A stretch of 64,000 nucleotides of DNA, taken from the NCBI GenBank assembly GCA_951217055.1, contig OX578284.1:20532187-20596186 (forward strand), in the 5' to 3' direction. Below are positions 11,150 to 22,134 of the stretch, piece by piece. Below the pieces are notes generated by a model, which saw only the letters and a list, made by a program, of their open reading frames with translations, ran no database searches and had not been told where the DNA came from. Origin of the DNA: Gerris lacustris (Eukaryota; Arthropoda; Insecta; Hemiptera; Gerridae). Positions within the stretch are counted from its first letter, which is position 1. Each line of letters begins with the position of its first letter. Made by a program: the position numbers and the translations under genes.

Positions 11150-11305
11150 ATCGAGGATGCGCGTTTGGAAAGACCAACCTAAACAACCGACCGCGTTCGA
11201 AAACCATTCAGTTGTTTTAGTGGTCGACCAGGAGAGGTTGCGACCGCTTTGGCTGTGACCGAGTAAAGACCACGGTTAGCTAACCATAATGTTACCTTCG
11301 AGGCA
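11150..11305 (+). mobile_element. Family C element, left part
   Basis: It shares GGAAAGACC(C)AACCTAAACAAC, GGTCGACCAGGAGAGGTTGC/GACCGCTT, GACCGAGT and AACCATAAYRTTACCTTC with 55729-56300, where the interior is amplified as a 51-bp minisatellite. Here only one diverged module is present. No transposase was seen. Confidence 0.55.
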
Positions 11306-11419
11306 CTTGATATAAAAGTTGATAACATTACCGTCCTTCTTTATCAACATTTTGTGAATTTTTTTTTTGGTTTTTGGATGGAAATGATGCGGCTTGTAAA
11401 CATATGAACTCGCAATACC

Positions 11420-12075
11420 GTCACATTTAAACCATACCAGATTATACACTAGCTTCACATTCAAACTAAACCAGATTATACACTAGCTTCACATTCAAAC
11501 CAAACCAGATTATTCACTAGCTTCACATTCAAACCAAACCTTGCACACTAGCTTCACATTCAAACTAAACCAGATTATTCACTAGCTTCACATTCAAACC
11601 AAACCAGATTATTCACTAGCTTCACATTCAAACCAAACCAGATTATACACTAGCTTCACATTCAAACTAAACCAGTTTATACACTAGCTTCACATTCAAA
11701 CCAAACCAGATTATTCACTAGCTCTCATTCAAATCAAACCTTACACACTAGCTTCACATTCAAACCAAACCTTACACACTAGCTTCACATTCAAACCAAA
11801 CCAGATTATTCACTAGCTTCACATTCAAACCAAACCTTGCACACTAGCTTCACATTCAAACCAAACCAGATTATTCACTAGCTCTCATTCAAATCAAACC
11901 TTACACACTAGCTTCACATTCAAACTAAACCAGATTAATCACTAGTTTCACATTCAAACCAAACCAGATCATTGCCAATCTTCACATTCAAACCAAATAA
12001 CTTCATACATTACCTTCACATTCAAACTAAATACATTTATACAGTGGGTTTACATTCAAACCAAACCAGTTTATA
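11420..12075 (+). repeat. Minisatellite, 34/31-bp unit, about 20 copies
   Basis: The core CACTAGCTTCACATTCAAAC alternates with either CAAACCAGATTATT/A (34-bp period) or CAAACCTTACA/TTGCA (31-bp period). Twenty CATTCAAA-type cores can be counted between 11422 and 12051; the last four are degenerate. The variant GCTCTCATTCAAATCAAACC occurs at 11721 and again at 11881, exactly 160 bp apart, with matching flanks. This shows a higher-order duplication of about five units. There are no unique spacers, so it is not a CRISPR. Confidence 0.95.
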
Positions 12076-12079
12076 TTCA

Positions 12080-13330
12080 TAATCCTGTGGGTCGCTGTAC
12101 CTTCGGATCTCTAGTCAACAAGTATGTGAAGCTGCCACGATACTGACCACAACGAACCACCGGTTGACCTGGTTACTGATTCCTAACCAATCCCATCGAG
12201 TAGATAAGTGAATTGGCCGACCTCTTCATTAAGTAATGGGTGGCCTAATGTATTTTGATTGTGAAGTAAAATAATTTATAAACCTTTTAACATTTATAGA
12301 GATCTCGGTCTTACGGTGGTAACCTAAAGTGAATGTTTATCCCGACGTTTTGCCTCCTATACTGGTGGGATCAAGACAAATCATGGACTATCGAATACTC
12401 TCCGTACTTCGGCCTACTATCGGATTATCGGATAACATCGTACTTTCAACATTTGTTCATATGATTACAATAGAGCAACATTATATTTGTAACACATATA
12501 GGTAGCAACATTATATTGCTTTATCATTTCATTATTATCTAGTATAAATAACTTTATTGATTAAAAAAAAAAGTTGGTTAATTATATCCACGATTTAAAA
12601 GGATTATATTGTAATAAAAGGTTTACAAACACTTGCAAAGGGATAAATGAGAAGGTTTATGTAAACAGATTGGTGTGTGTTGGTGCGATACAAGAGAACA
12701 TAATATTAAGGTTATAGAAAGGGGTGTTAGGGTTGGTTAGAAGGGTGTCAGCTGTATTGCTAGGTCCCGTCACATACTCCTTAATCTAATAAGGCGAAGT
12801 GGAGAGAAGGGCTGCAGGGGTGGCGGCGGGTGTGATCGTGCGTGCTAACTGCTTCTCCACTTGCTTTATTAGCTTTAGGATAACAGAGGCTCTGAGGACG
12901 GTTCATTAAAGACCCTTTCAACTTGATGTTACATACTTTCCCATCTTTCAAAAAGAGCAAACAACCCTTTCTGAAAAGAACCCCCTCAGAAGAACGAGCA
13001 GCTTCACCTTCTTTTTTTTTGTTAATATGACGCCTATAATTTGATTAAGGGGCGAATATGATATTAAACACCTTTTAACATTGAATATGCAAGGGAAACC
13101 ATTATAATTTAATGCTTTTGAAAAATGTACCTTTTGAAATCAGAGATTACGTGTATGTTGAAGAATTTACGTTTCATAAGAAATTATATGATAAAATAAA
13201 CGTACCTTTTAATAAAAAGTTTTTTTGAAAAGGTAGAAGTAGGGAAACAGTAGAAGAAGAAACATTTCAATTTAATAATTGAAGTATTGAAACCTTTTTG
13301 TCATAAACTTATAACAGGTTAAGTCATCAC
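12080..13330. other. Unclassified stretch with one hairpin
   Basis: 12080-12200 has more G and C (CGGTTGACCTGGTTACTG) and may be the other end of the family C element. At 12786-12872, CTAATAAGGCGAAGTGGAGA pairs imperfectly with TCTCCACTTGCTTTATTAG around a GC-rich loop. No coding sense was recognised elsewhere. Confidence 0.4.
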
Positions 13331-14621
13331 CATCCCTCTACACTGAGAAAAAAGTGGGATGAAAATGCAAAAACTAAATATAGTCAATGCAGATTTGGTC
13401 ACCGCAAAGTCAAATGCAATTGAAGCAACTGCATTTGGTTTGCGCCAATTATTTTTCATTTGTTTTTGTGGTTACTGCAATAAGTAGGGTTTAGTTACGC
13501 TGGTTTAGTATCCCCAATTATAAATTAGTTGTGGATACTTATTTATAATTGTTGTTACTATTTTTTGTTTTATTTGTAGTTGCGGTAAATAAGTGAATCT
13601 TGAAAATCTTAACATTGCAACCGCATCTAATGAATTAGTTGAGGGCTGAAGTATCTGAGACTAACTTTGGTGATTACAGTTGCCCCAACTATATATTTGG
13701 ATTTTACATAAACTAAGTTGACAACGCATGACTTTTAAAATAAAGATTATTACATTATTAGAATAAAATTCATTTTTTACTTTAGATCTACAGAAAATAT
13801 TTATATGTATTTTAAATGTTTAATAATAAAATTAAAATATTTTATTATTATTAGTATTACCCCAATTTTTTATGTTTAATCTTTATCTTTTTGTGCAAGC
13901 ATACCGGGCCGCGCCGATAGGGGGTGCAGAGAAGAATTTGTAATCGATTATTCTTAATAGAATTAAATCTAATCATTAGATTATCATCATCGGTTGGAAT
14001 CAAACTTTGATTCGATTAATGATTAAAATCGAATCAATTTAACGTTTAACAAAAATTAACAATTTCAAATTAACATGTATGTTTTATAATGTAATTTTGA
14101 CCTAATCATTAATCGATAGATGTTGAACAAAAGACTAAAAGACCCATAAAAAATAAATGTATAATGTGTAATAAGATGCGTTTAAGATAACATATTAGAG
14201 TAGATTTCAGTCGTCAGTTAAGTGCTACTCGAAGGAATAGAGCTTTTTTTTCTACTTTGTTAATCTGGTTCTAGGATTAGGGTATTTCCATGTCTCGTAT
14301 TAAATGTAGATATTTTAATTTAAACTAAAGAGTATAAGGGATTAAGTATTCCATGTGATTGGACTTAGTATTCCAATGTAGAATGTGTTTTGTGAATTCT
14401 TCTACGGATTTAAGATTTTTTTTTGGGATCACTAGTGCTGCTAGATACCATAAAAAAATAAGAAAAATTGCCAAATTTAGAGAATTTAATGTTTGTAACA
14501 AATTTAAGGTTTGTATTCTCTAGATAAAAATGAGACATTTTTACTCTTGGCAATTTATTTGTAGGGTCAATATTTTAGCGGAAATTCGTCTTCAAACATT
14601 CCTACTTTGAAGCTTTGGGCG

Positions 14622-14624
<3 letters not shown>

Positions 14625-14671
<47 letters not shown>

Positions 14672-16046
14672 ACTGGCGGGAAAAGACAACGGCTCCTGCA
14701 GGGCAAAAGTTTTATGCCCCAGGGTGTATGAAGCTAAGCTAAGCCACCCTGGAGCCTCGCTATCCTACTCTCGATAACGAGACCTATCGCAGGATCCCGG
14801 GATCCCTGAGTGTGGGGATTGAGCTACTTCCCGACTGCTCAGCCGACACCGAGACAGACGCTGGTAGCCCCTACCCCACTAAAATCCCTGCCGGTGAAAA
14901 ACCCTCCATTTTGGGTACCATACTCTTGAAGGAGCATATGGTACCTCACGCGACTATAATTATAATTATAACTACAACTACCAAGAGCTACAACGTCATC
15001 ATCGTTTCATATGATGATCGTGTGCTCCTGGTTTCCTAGACTTACCTTTCCTCTATGCTTCCTGCTCCAGTCAGGAAGAAGAGGCTGAGGATTCATCGAT
15101 GTCAGTTACTTCTCTGTACGACGATGACGATAAGAAGAAAGCGCCCCCGAGCGCTCAGCGGCCACCAGCACCCCGAGCCAGAGAGACACCCCGAGGGGGA
15201 CCCGCCCCCACAGCGGACCCACCGACCCATCGAGCCGCCCAGAGCTTCCGGCCCCTCTCCCTCCGATAGAAGAAGAACCTTCTCCCCGGGCCCCCCAACG
15301 ACCGACAGATCCAGCGGAGGACGCGACACCCCCCGACGCAGCCCCAAAGCCGCAGCACCAGAGGACCTCCTCACACCCAGAGACGCTGTAGATGATGGTG
15401 AGTAGAGTACAGAAGAAGTTGATGAATCCTGCAGGGTAAGGTCACAACACAGCTAGGTCCAACAAAGTTTCCGACTGCGTCTCTTGGCGGCGAAAAGGCC
15501 GCTTCAGAACGGAATCGACTCCGGGGAAACATATAACCGGGACGAGACCTGACGCAGCCGGCCTGCCTAACGCAGCCTAATGTTTCATTAGCCTAAAGAC
15601 AAAACAACTAAAGCCTAATATCACGTGAAAAAATTCGGCCACCGCCTCTCCGAGAGAGAGACTCAGCCACCGCGGTTTGAACAAATAGCCGGGGTGGTGA
15701 TAACGGTGGTCGATCCTAATCTAAACACTGACTAAACCTAATAATAAATACCTAACCCTAGTTAAAAACATATTTACATGACCTAGCCTAATATCACAGG
15801 ATGTCGATGATAAGCCAATCAGCTAGGTTGAAACTTCGCTAGAATTGGTATCATCGACCTACACTAACTAAACTAAATATCACAGATTTGGGTGAGAGCC
15901 TCCTCCAGCTATGCTGTGGGAGCACATCAGGTTTGGGAATGGTACCCAGATGTGTTTAACTCTCACCCCCTAACTAAACCTATCTTAAAAACTAGTATCA
16001 CAGTAGGGTTATATCATAATTTAAATAGAATAAATAAATAAATAAA
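14625..16046. mobile_element. Non-LTR retroelement insertion with 11-bp target-site duplication
   Basis: TTTGGGCGCTT occurs at 14614-14624 and again at 16047-16057, exactly flanking a GC-richer block of about 1.4 kb. That block starts with a T run of about 48 and ends with (TAAA)n. On the minus strand the T run would be a poly(A) tail. On the plus strand the (TAAA)n could be the tail, and the plus strand also carries the coding-like stretch (about 15060-15395), so orientation is unresolved. Hairpins near 14690-14800 (CCAGGGTG/CACCCTGG, GCAGGATCCCGGGATCCCTG) suggest a structured leader or tail. No reverse transcriptase is present, so the copy is truncated or a short non-autonomous derivative. 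Confidence 0.75.
15060..15395 (+). pseudogene. Proline-rich, gag/ORF1-like coding remnant
   Basis: Plus-strand frames read a short acidic patch (SCSSQEEEAEDSSMSVTSLY and four D residues). After a frameshift comes a long Pro/Glu/Ala-rich run containing LPAPLPPIEEEPSPRAPQ and ending at a TAG near 15390. The composition is like the disordered N-terminal part of ORF1/gag proteins of non-LTR elements, but no zinc knuckle or RRM is visible. Two frames are needed, so it is broken. The opposite-strand ORF of 90 codons is Gly/Arg-rich shadow sequence. Family assignment is inference from composition only. Confidence 0.35.
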
Positions 16047-16102
16047 TTTGGGCGCTTATTGGCGACAAAATTATGGTTGTAGAAAAACCTTCAAAGAAGT
16101 AA

Positions 16103-16137
16103 AATGTCTTGCATTCATCCCTAGAATGCAAGACATT
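16103..16137. repeat. Hairpin with 14-bp perfect arms
   Basis: AATGTCTTGCATTC (16103-16116) is followed after 7 bases by its exact reverse complement (16124-16137). Confidence 0.85.
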
Positions 16138-16141
16138 CATT

Positions 16142-16360
16142 ACAAATACGTCTTACTATTAACTTTTTTTTTCATTTTTGCGATAGCTCATATTAGATGG
16201 AACACCCGCAGCAAACAATACCACCAAAATGATGTAAATCACACAAAAAAAGACTTACTCTGTTTTACCCCTTTTCACAAGAAAAGTACGCCAGGTTTCA
16301 TTCATTTATGTCAAATGGTTCAAAATTTAAAGGGGGGGGACTTTAGGACCACCCTGTATA
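16142..16360 (-). mobile_element. End of a DNA transposon with TACAGGGTGGTCC terminus
   Basis: In minus-strand reading the right end is TATACAGGGTGGTCCTAAAG, followed by GAACCATTTGACATAAATGA and a leader-like sequence. TACAGGGTGGTCC termini are common in arthropod mariner-like elements. The matching left end was not found, and the 110-codon plus-strand ORF across it shows no transposase motif. This is a truncated, tentative assignment. Confidence 0.4.
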
Positions 16361-16900
16361 ATAAAGTTCTAAAATTCTAGTTCGCTCCACTCGGCCTTGA
16401 AGTTTTTTTGTAGCTTAAATGATTTAATGTAGCTATTTGTTTAATATTGACTTTCATGATGATAACATTTACTAGCTATTCAAATGAAGTTTCTTAAAAC
16501 AATCTTAAATTCTTGTTGAAAGCTTAAATTTTAAAAGGTAGAAATTTAAATTGACATAATTTTTTACCCGCCTTCAAGTTTCCAACCAACTCCTCCAAAA
16601 AAAGTATGCCTGTTCCCTCAGCTGAACTTACATTGGGGGTTTGGTTTGGATCAAAGAACCGCAGGGCGTAGAGCGATAGGGCCTAAGATCTATTTAAGGT
16701 TTTTAGGGGCGTTTGCTGGAATTTTTCCCTAGAACCAGTCTGATAAAGTTCTGAAATTCTAGTTCGCTCCATTCGCCTGTGTTTTTTTTTTGTTTTTGTT
16801 TTTTTGTTTTTTGTTGTTCTTAAACGATTTAATTTTGCTATTAAGTGTTTAACATTGATTTTCATGAGGATAACATTTATTCGCTATTCAGATATATAGT
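16361..16900 (+). repeat. Direct repeat pair about 380 bp apart
   Basis: TAAAGTTCTAAAATTCTAGT plus TCGCTCCACTCGCC..., GATTTAATGTAGCTATT and TTTCATGATGATAACATTTA (16361-16490) recur in slightly diverged form at 16741-16900. The second copy carries an expanded T/G-rich run. Confidence 0.7.
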
Positions 16901-17639
16901 TTAAGGTTTCCAGGGCCCCTATTAAAGAACTCGGTTGTCAGAGGCCTCGGTTTTGCAGTATTTCATTTATTCATGGCATCTAACATACGAATTCGTTACT
17001 GAAAAGCTTGGAAAGTGAAATTGAGTAGCTCAAATTTGATGTAAAACTATAGTTGGCAGTCTGTTTTGCAGTATTTTTGAGAGTCATATCCGCTTTACTA
17101 TAAATGTATTAACTGCAACTAAGCAACTAGGTACCCTTTTTATATTATTGGTTAGGACGAACGATTTAAAAAAACTTAGTTATGGATAGTGTTTTAACAA
17201 AGTTTATAGTAACCGTAAGTGATTTTAGTAACGGGAACTAAATTTGCAGTCATTTATGTGTTGTAACTATAAAGATAGTCGGAGGAGCTAATGTTCTAGT
17301 CACCATACCTAAGTTTAGTTTCCGTAACAGTAAAAACGATACCCGTAACTACATGAACCACTTCCGAGCATGCGCAGTTTCATTTTACGACACCATGCTG
17401 GCCAGAGACAACTAGAATTATTGTCAGTCAGTTGTCAGTTCCTTGCCTACCTCCGTACCGTGAACTAGGGGTGGTTGTTTCTAGTTTATCTAGTACACTG
17501 TACTACCAGGTACAGGTACTCCATATTACTTGTTACAACTATACATATTACTTGTTACTGAAATAATGTTAGTTTTAATTATATGTAATTAATTATTGTG
17601 TTAATTTAATTATTATTTATTATGTTATCTAATTATAAT

Positions 17640-18370
17640 GTTATTTTTTTTTCTTTTATAAACGAGTATAAAAATTATGTAGTAATTTTAATGCAGTCAC
17701 CATGTATTATTTAGTTATAATTTTATTCAGTAATTTTATACAGTAATTAATTTAAAGTAATAATGAATAATTTCTTAATGATTTTAATTTTTCAATACTT
17801 TTATTTTTATAATAATTTTAATTAATACTTTTAAAATTATATTGTAATTACTTTTTGTAGTAGTTAAATGTTTACTTTTATTTTATATATTTTTAATAAA
17901 TAAGCTTAAACAATTTGTATTATAAAACTGTGTCCAGGCTAAATTGTTTTATCCTTAAACATTTAGCATCATTAATTTGTCGCATATTCTAAAACTATTA
18001 AAGATAAATAAATTAAAAAAAAAAAAAAAAATACCTTGCTGAAATAACAAATATTAATAAGTAATTATATTTTTCTTTTGTTTTTCTTTTATGCATATAT
18101 AAAAAATATACAGTAATTTTAATGTAGTCATTATATATTATTTAGTAATAATTTTATTTAGTTATTTTATGCAGTAATTACTTTTAAAGTAATAATTACT
18201 ATTTTTTTAATAATTTTAAAGTAATACTTTTAAAATAATAAATATAGTAATTACTTTTATATTGTAATTAAGTATAATGTATATTTTTCTTGTAGATATA
18301 TTTTATAATAAACATGTTATACACTAAAACGGTGTCCAGGCTAAATTATTCTATCCTTAATTATTTTGCA
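17640..18370 (+). repeat. Two-copy tandem duplication, about 400-bp unit
   Basis: Both halves contain AGTAATTTTAATGYAGTCAY, TATTATTTAGTWATAATTTT, CAGTAATTA, then GTGTCCAGGCTAAATT and TATCCTTAA. The GTGTCCAGGCTAAATT block is at about 17931 and again at about 18333. AT-rich, no coding sense. The copies are clearly diverged, so the duplication is old. Confidence 0.8.
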
Positions 18371-18582
18371 TCATTTGTCTTTTATTGCAACGTTTTATAA
18401 ATTTTCTTTACTTTACTGACTTGTTTCAATACAAAAGTTTGAACTTTTAAGTAAGTTCGATGTCATGCTTTATGCTTTGAATACTTAGTCAGTAAAGCAA
18501 TGAAATAAAAAGTCACATTCAATGAGTAAGTATGAATTCAGGGTACTAGTAGTAGTATAGTTCCCTGTAAATGTCATGGTAG

Positions 18583-18858
18583 CTATCCATGGTGGGACCT
18601 ATAGTAGTATGCTCCCTCCGATTGCAAAATAGATGATTGTTTATACTGTTGAGTGTCTCAGGTTATGCAATTTATTAAAAGCAAACAAAGTTATAAATTT
18701 AAAAAAGATTATTATTGGAAGCAATCTAAAATGCTTCCAATAAATTCTAAATTATTTTGCTCTCAATAAATTGCTTGGCCTAAAATACTTAACTGAATAA
18801 ACAATAATATATTTTGTAATCGGAGAGGGCGTACTACTACAGGTCCCACCATGGATAG
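18583..18858. mobile_element. Foldback MITE with CTATCCATGGTGGGACCT termini
   Basis: CTATCCATGGTGGGACCT and the next roughly 30 bases (18583-18632) recur inverted at about 18813-18858 with few changes. The interior has a further hairpin (ATTGGAAGCA/TGCTTCCAAT at 18715-18742). Non-coding and non-autonomous; superfamily not identifiable. Confidence 0.75.
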
Positions 18859-18867
18859 TTCCCTTAA

Positions 18868-18911
18868 CTACTCTTTTGGTTCCTACAACTATGCAGGAGC
18901 CAAAAGAGTAG
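18868..18911. repeat. Hairpin with 17-bp arms
   Basis: CTACTCTTTTGGTTCCT (18868-18884) pairs with AGGAGCCAAAAGAGTAG (18895-18911) with one mismatch. It lies directly outside the foldback MITE. Confidence 0.8.
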
Positions 18912-19489
18912 TAGAGGGGAATATAATTATTGTTGAGGATGACAAACGTTATGTTTGGTGTGACTATATACATAATTGGGGGAATTACATTTATTGTTGG
19001 AGTCATTATGTTATACAGTAGCGGCAACAAATTTTGGAGTTACAGCAACTATTAAATAGGCACAGCAACTATTGTTATAGTTGAGCAAACTAATTAATGT
19101 AGCTAGCGTAAAATATATATAGTTGGGGTCATTAATTACACAGCAGCGCTAACAAATTTTGTAGTTACAGCAACTATTATTTAAGTTCTGGCAAAAAAAG
19201 TGTAGTCGCAGTAACTATAAAAATAATTGCCGTGACTATACAGACTGTTGACGGCAACTAAAAACATTGTTGCAGCGAATACAGATTTTTTTCATTTAAT
19301 AACAGTTACAAACTTTCTTGGTTACCGCTACAATACAAATTACAATTACAGCTACTAAAAGTCTATTGTTAACGGTCTACTAAACTCGACTTGTTATCGC
19401 AACGAACTTCTGGTGGTCCCGGCCGCAACAATATTTTTGGTCAGCGGCTACCCAAAAATCGCCTCTTTTTTTTCTCAGTGTAGAGGTGG

Positions 19490-20010
19490 TAGCCGAAAGG
19501 AGAAATTTAATAATGAGAGAGAAACCAATATAGCCACGTAGGAAGTAAAAGAATAAACGAATAGAATAAGCAATAAAAGATCTGAGGAAAATACTCGAGT
19601 GGTTGCCTCATTCAGAAAAAGAGGAGGCACAAGTATTACCAACATCGTCGAAGTTATGGCTTTATTAAAGGACACATGAAATGTGAAATCTATTTAGCTA
19701 ATACGCTTATTATTGAAACAGCAATAAGTAACAACTGATATTACAAAATTTAGTTAAATTTAATTAAATGGAATTGAATTCGCCAAGTTAATTATCAGTA
19801 AAGAAACCAATACCGTCGAGTCCTGAAGAGTAAAAATCGGGCCGAGACAACTACAAACTATCTCATATAAGATTTCATAATTACTTAGCCCAGAATTTTC
19901 CATTTATTAGTTTTCGTAGGTAAATTTAATTATTAGTGAAAATGTTATCATAAAAATAACTTCTCCTCGGCGGATAAACAAAACCGGCCTCTCTCCGTAC
20001 GTGTTTGAAG
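19490..20010. other. AT-rich stretch, no recognised feature
   Basis: Nothing coding or repetitive was recognised to the right of the 6.1-kb element. Confidence 0.45.
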
Positions 20011-20115
20011 AATGTCAAAATCGGCCAAGGAGTATAGGCTTTACCCGTCTGCACAGACAGACATTTTTTAAAATTTTTTGGACTCAGGGGACTCAAAACG
20101 TGTAAATCCGTCAAA
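20010..20115 (+). repeat. Unrelated repeat fragment with the AAATCGGCC/CAGACAGACA core
   Basis: GTCAAAATCGGCCAAGGAGT, then CCGTCTGCACAGACAGACA, then GGACTCAGGGGACTCAAAAC. The spacing resembles family A (AAATCGGTC, then GACAGACA, then a downstream block), but the flanks do not match family A, so it is a different repeat with the same core arrangement. Confidence 0.5.
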
Positions 20116-20334
20116 AAAGAATTTAGGCGTAATCACATTTCTCTTAATATGAGAAAGTAAACAATTAGTGAAGTCTATACAAAGTCATTCCTTATAATAA
20201 CTCCGGCCTGTTCTTAACTTTTTTTTAACCATTATTAAAAAAATATTTTATTTTCTTAATTTGCATCTGAGCTTTCCGTAGGTGTCTATGTGTTTGTTCT
20301 GAAGAACGAAAATTTGTTCGACGAAAAATTTTAG

Positions 20335-20730
20335 GAGAGAATAGTTATCTACTACAAAGTAAATAGTAAACAATTAGTTAAAGAGTATTGCAGAGGAGAG
20401 AATAGTTATCTACTTCAAAGAAAAAAGGAAACAATTAGTTAAAGAGTATTGCCACCAATAGTTTAAGAGTATTGCAGTGGAGAGAATAGTTATCTACTAC
20501 ATAGAAAAAAGTAAACAATTAGTTAAAGAGTATTACAACCAATAGTTTAAGAGTATTGCACTAGAGAGAATAGTTATCTACTAAAAAGAAAATAGAGAAC
20601 AATTAGTTATAGAGTATTGCCACCAATAGTTTAAGAGTATTGCAGTGGAGAGAATAGTTATCAATTACAAAGAAAATAGTAAACAATTAGTTATAGAGTA
20701 TTGCAACCAGTAGTTAAAGAGTATTGCACT
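20335..20730 (+). repeat. Tandem repeat, 84-bp unit (first copy 61 bp), about five copies
   Basis: GAGAGAATAGTTATCTACTA begins units near 20335, 20396, 20479, 20563 and 20646. Each continues with AACAATTAGTTAAAGAGTAT and, in all but the first, ACCAATAGTTTAAGAGTATT. The first unit lacks the last 23 bases. Confidence 0.9.
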
Positions 20731-20985
20731 GTTTTGTAACAAGACTTTACTCGTTTTTGTTGAAAAAAATTACAAAACCACGCTGTAAGATGGTTATTAA
20801 ATAACCCAGTTTTAATTCACAGAAAAAAAATCAGTTTTTTTTTTTTGTTTTTTAAATTACAAAAAAAAGCGATGAAAAAGCCTTTAAAAATCCGGCTTTT
20901 TCCTGAAAAGCAAAATAACGTTTTTAATAAAAGAAGAAGGGGAAAAGGAGAGAAAAAAAAGTGGGTCGTTGATTCTGGTAAAGCT

Positions 20986-21138
20986 TCAGATACTAAGGGC
21001 TGAGGAACCCTCTGTGATTTTTAGGATTTCAATTACACCTCTTGCTTCTAACACATCCCCGGAGCTAGCAAATATTTGCACAGTGATTCCTCCTACCTTC
21101 TCTTCTCTCTTGGTAGGTCTAGTGGAGGTTTTTGGATT
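20986..21138 (-). CDS. Candidate terminal coding exon, product unknown
   Basis: On the minus strand a good 3' splice-site context (GTTGTTTTTACAG) precedes 50 sense codons and a TGA (20986-20988); 153 nt, phase 0. The peptide starts NPKTSTRPTKREEKVGG and ends with EILKITEGSSALSI. Codons are varied and composition is protein-like, unlike most ORFs in this window. A T-rich stretch with an ATTAAA-like signal follows on the minus strand, as expected for a 3' UTR. No domain is recognised and no upstream exon could be identified above 21140. It could be a genuine last exon, a pseudogene piece or chance. Confidence 0.3.
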   Translation of the reverse strand, partial: NPKTSTRPTKREEKVGGITVQIFASSGDVLEARGVIEILKITEGSSALSI

Positions 21139-21237
21139 CTGTAAAAACAACGTGGCCGTTAGCATTAACTCCGTATAAAAATACACAACGGCGCTCTTTT
21201 TTTTTCAACCGATAACTTGGAACTTGAAGAGCAGAGA

Positions 21238-21250
21238 GGGGGGGGGGGGG
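21238..21250. repeat. Poly(G) run
   Basis: About 13 consecutive G. Confidence 0.9.
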
Positions 21251-21356
21251 AATAATAAACAAATAAAACGGCTTCCAATTCATTAATTGTTATTTGCTAA
21301 AAAAAAGGACATACATTTAATAAATTAGAAATAATAATGTGGAGGCTTATTGACAT

Positions 21357-21384
<28 letters not shown>
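21357..21384. repeat. (TA)n microsatellite
   Basis: About 13-14 uninterrupted AT units. Confidence 0.9.
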
Positions 21385-21389
<5 letters not shown>

Positions 21390-21889
21390 GAGGATTACAG
21401 TAACTGTGAACAAACAGAACAGAGAAAACGTCATGTAATGAATGTCATCTCTGAAAAATGTGGTGATTTAAAAGGGAGATTACCTATATAATATTAAATC
21501 ATTTGTTTTAATATTTGTTTAATATTAGTTGTTAAAATATAAATTGATTTGATTTACAATTTTTAATTTTAATCTAATACAAATTTTTTAATTGCTTGTT
21601 CATCAGTTAAGAATGATAGCTTTTGTTATATGTGCATTAATGAAATGGAATAAATTGCGTAATACTCAAAAAAAAGGGGAAAAAAAGGAAATCAATAAAA
21701 TAAGGTGTGTATTGGCGTCAGAAAAGCGACATAATTGGAGAGTGGATTAATTATTTAAGAAGAGTTCTATAAACGAAGTAATAAACAAATAAAAAGTATA
21801 GAACAATACAAATTATTAATTCATTAATATTAGTAGTAGATTACCCATCGTTTCTAATTTTTTATTCTATTTCCTTTGTATGATCTATA

Positions 21890-22134
21890 GGTTATTAAAT
21901 AAACAGTTATTCTTTTTGCAATATTTTGGCTCCTTTCGAGGCATCTTCAGGCCTTAGAAAGAAGGTTATTTTTTATATTTACAATAACTTACATGATAAC
22001 ATAACACATTTACAAATATCGTTGACGTTATTTAAATCATTTACATTACTGAATATATTAATAATATTAACCTTTAAACATTTTTCAGGAAGAGGCGAAA
22101 TATCGCAAACAGAAATAACTGTTTATTAAATACC
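21890..22134. mobile_element. MITE of about 245 bp with roughly 40-bp inverted termini
   Basis: The left terminus GGTTATTAAATAAACAGTTA matches the inverted right terminus GGTATTTAATAAACAGTTAT, and the similarity continues inward through TTTGCAATATTTT/TTTGCGATATTTC and CTCCT/CCTCT. The left arm on the minus strand contains CCTGAAGATGCCTCGAAAGG, similar to the motif in the neighbouring perfect hairpin. Non-coding. Confidence 0.7.

Larger units (their letters stand above)
13341..19480. mobile_element. 6.1-kb composite element bounded by CACTGAGAAAAAA inverted repeats
   Basis: The left end reads CCTCTA then CACTGAGAAAAAAG. The right end (19460-19486) is its inverse, CTTTTTTTTCTCAGTG then TAGAGG. 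The TA on each side fits a TA target-site duplication. Subterminal regions (13360-13740 and 19020-19430) hold many copies, in both orientations, of short motifs such as AGTTACAGCAACTA and GTTGCNGTAACTA; more lie at 17050-17350. Dense subterminal motifs suit a TIR DNA transposon. The interior is mostly later insertions, so the original element was shorter. No transposase was recognised. Confidence 0.6.

Noticed and set aside
11420..12075. CRISPR-like array
   Set aside because: The units are contiguous 34/31-bp repeats with no unique spacers, and the genome is eukaryotic.
15102..15374. 90-codon minus-strand ORF, Gly/Arg-rich
   Set aside because: GC-rich shadow of the plus-strand Pro/Glu-rich stretch; no domain.
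16048..16380. 110-codon plus-strand ORF
   Set aside because: It spans a TSD junction, a hairpin and a transposon terminus, so it cannot be one ancestral frame.
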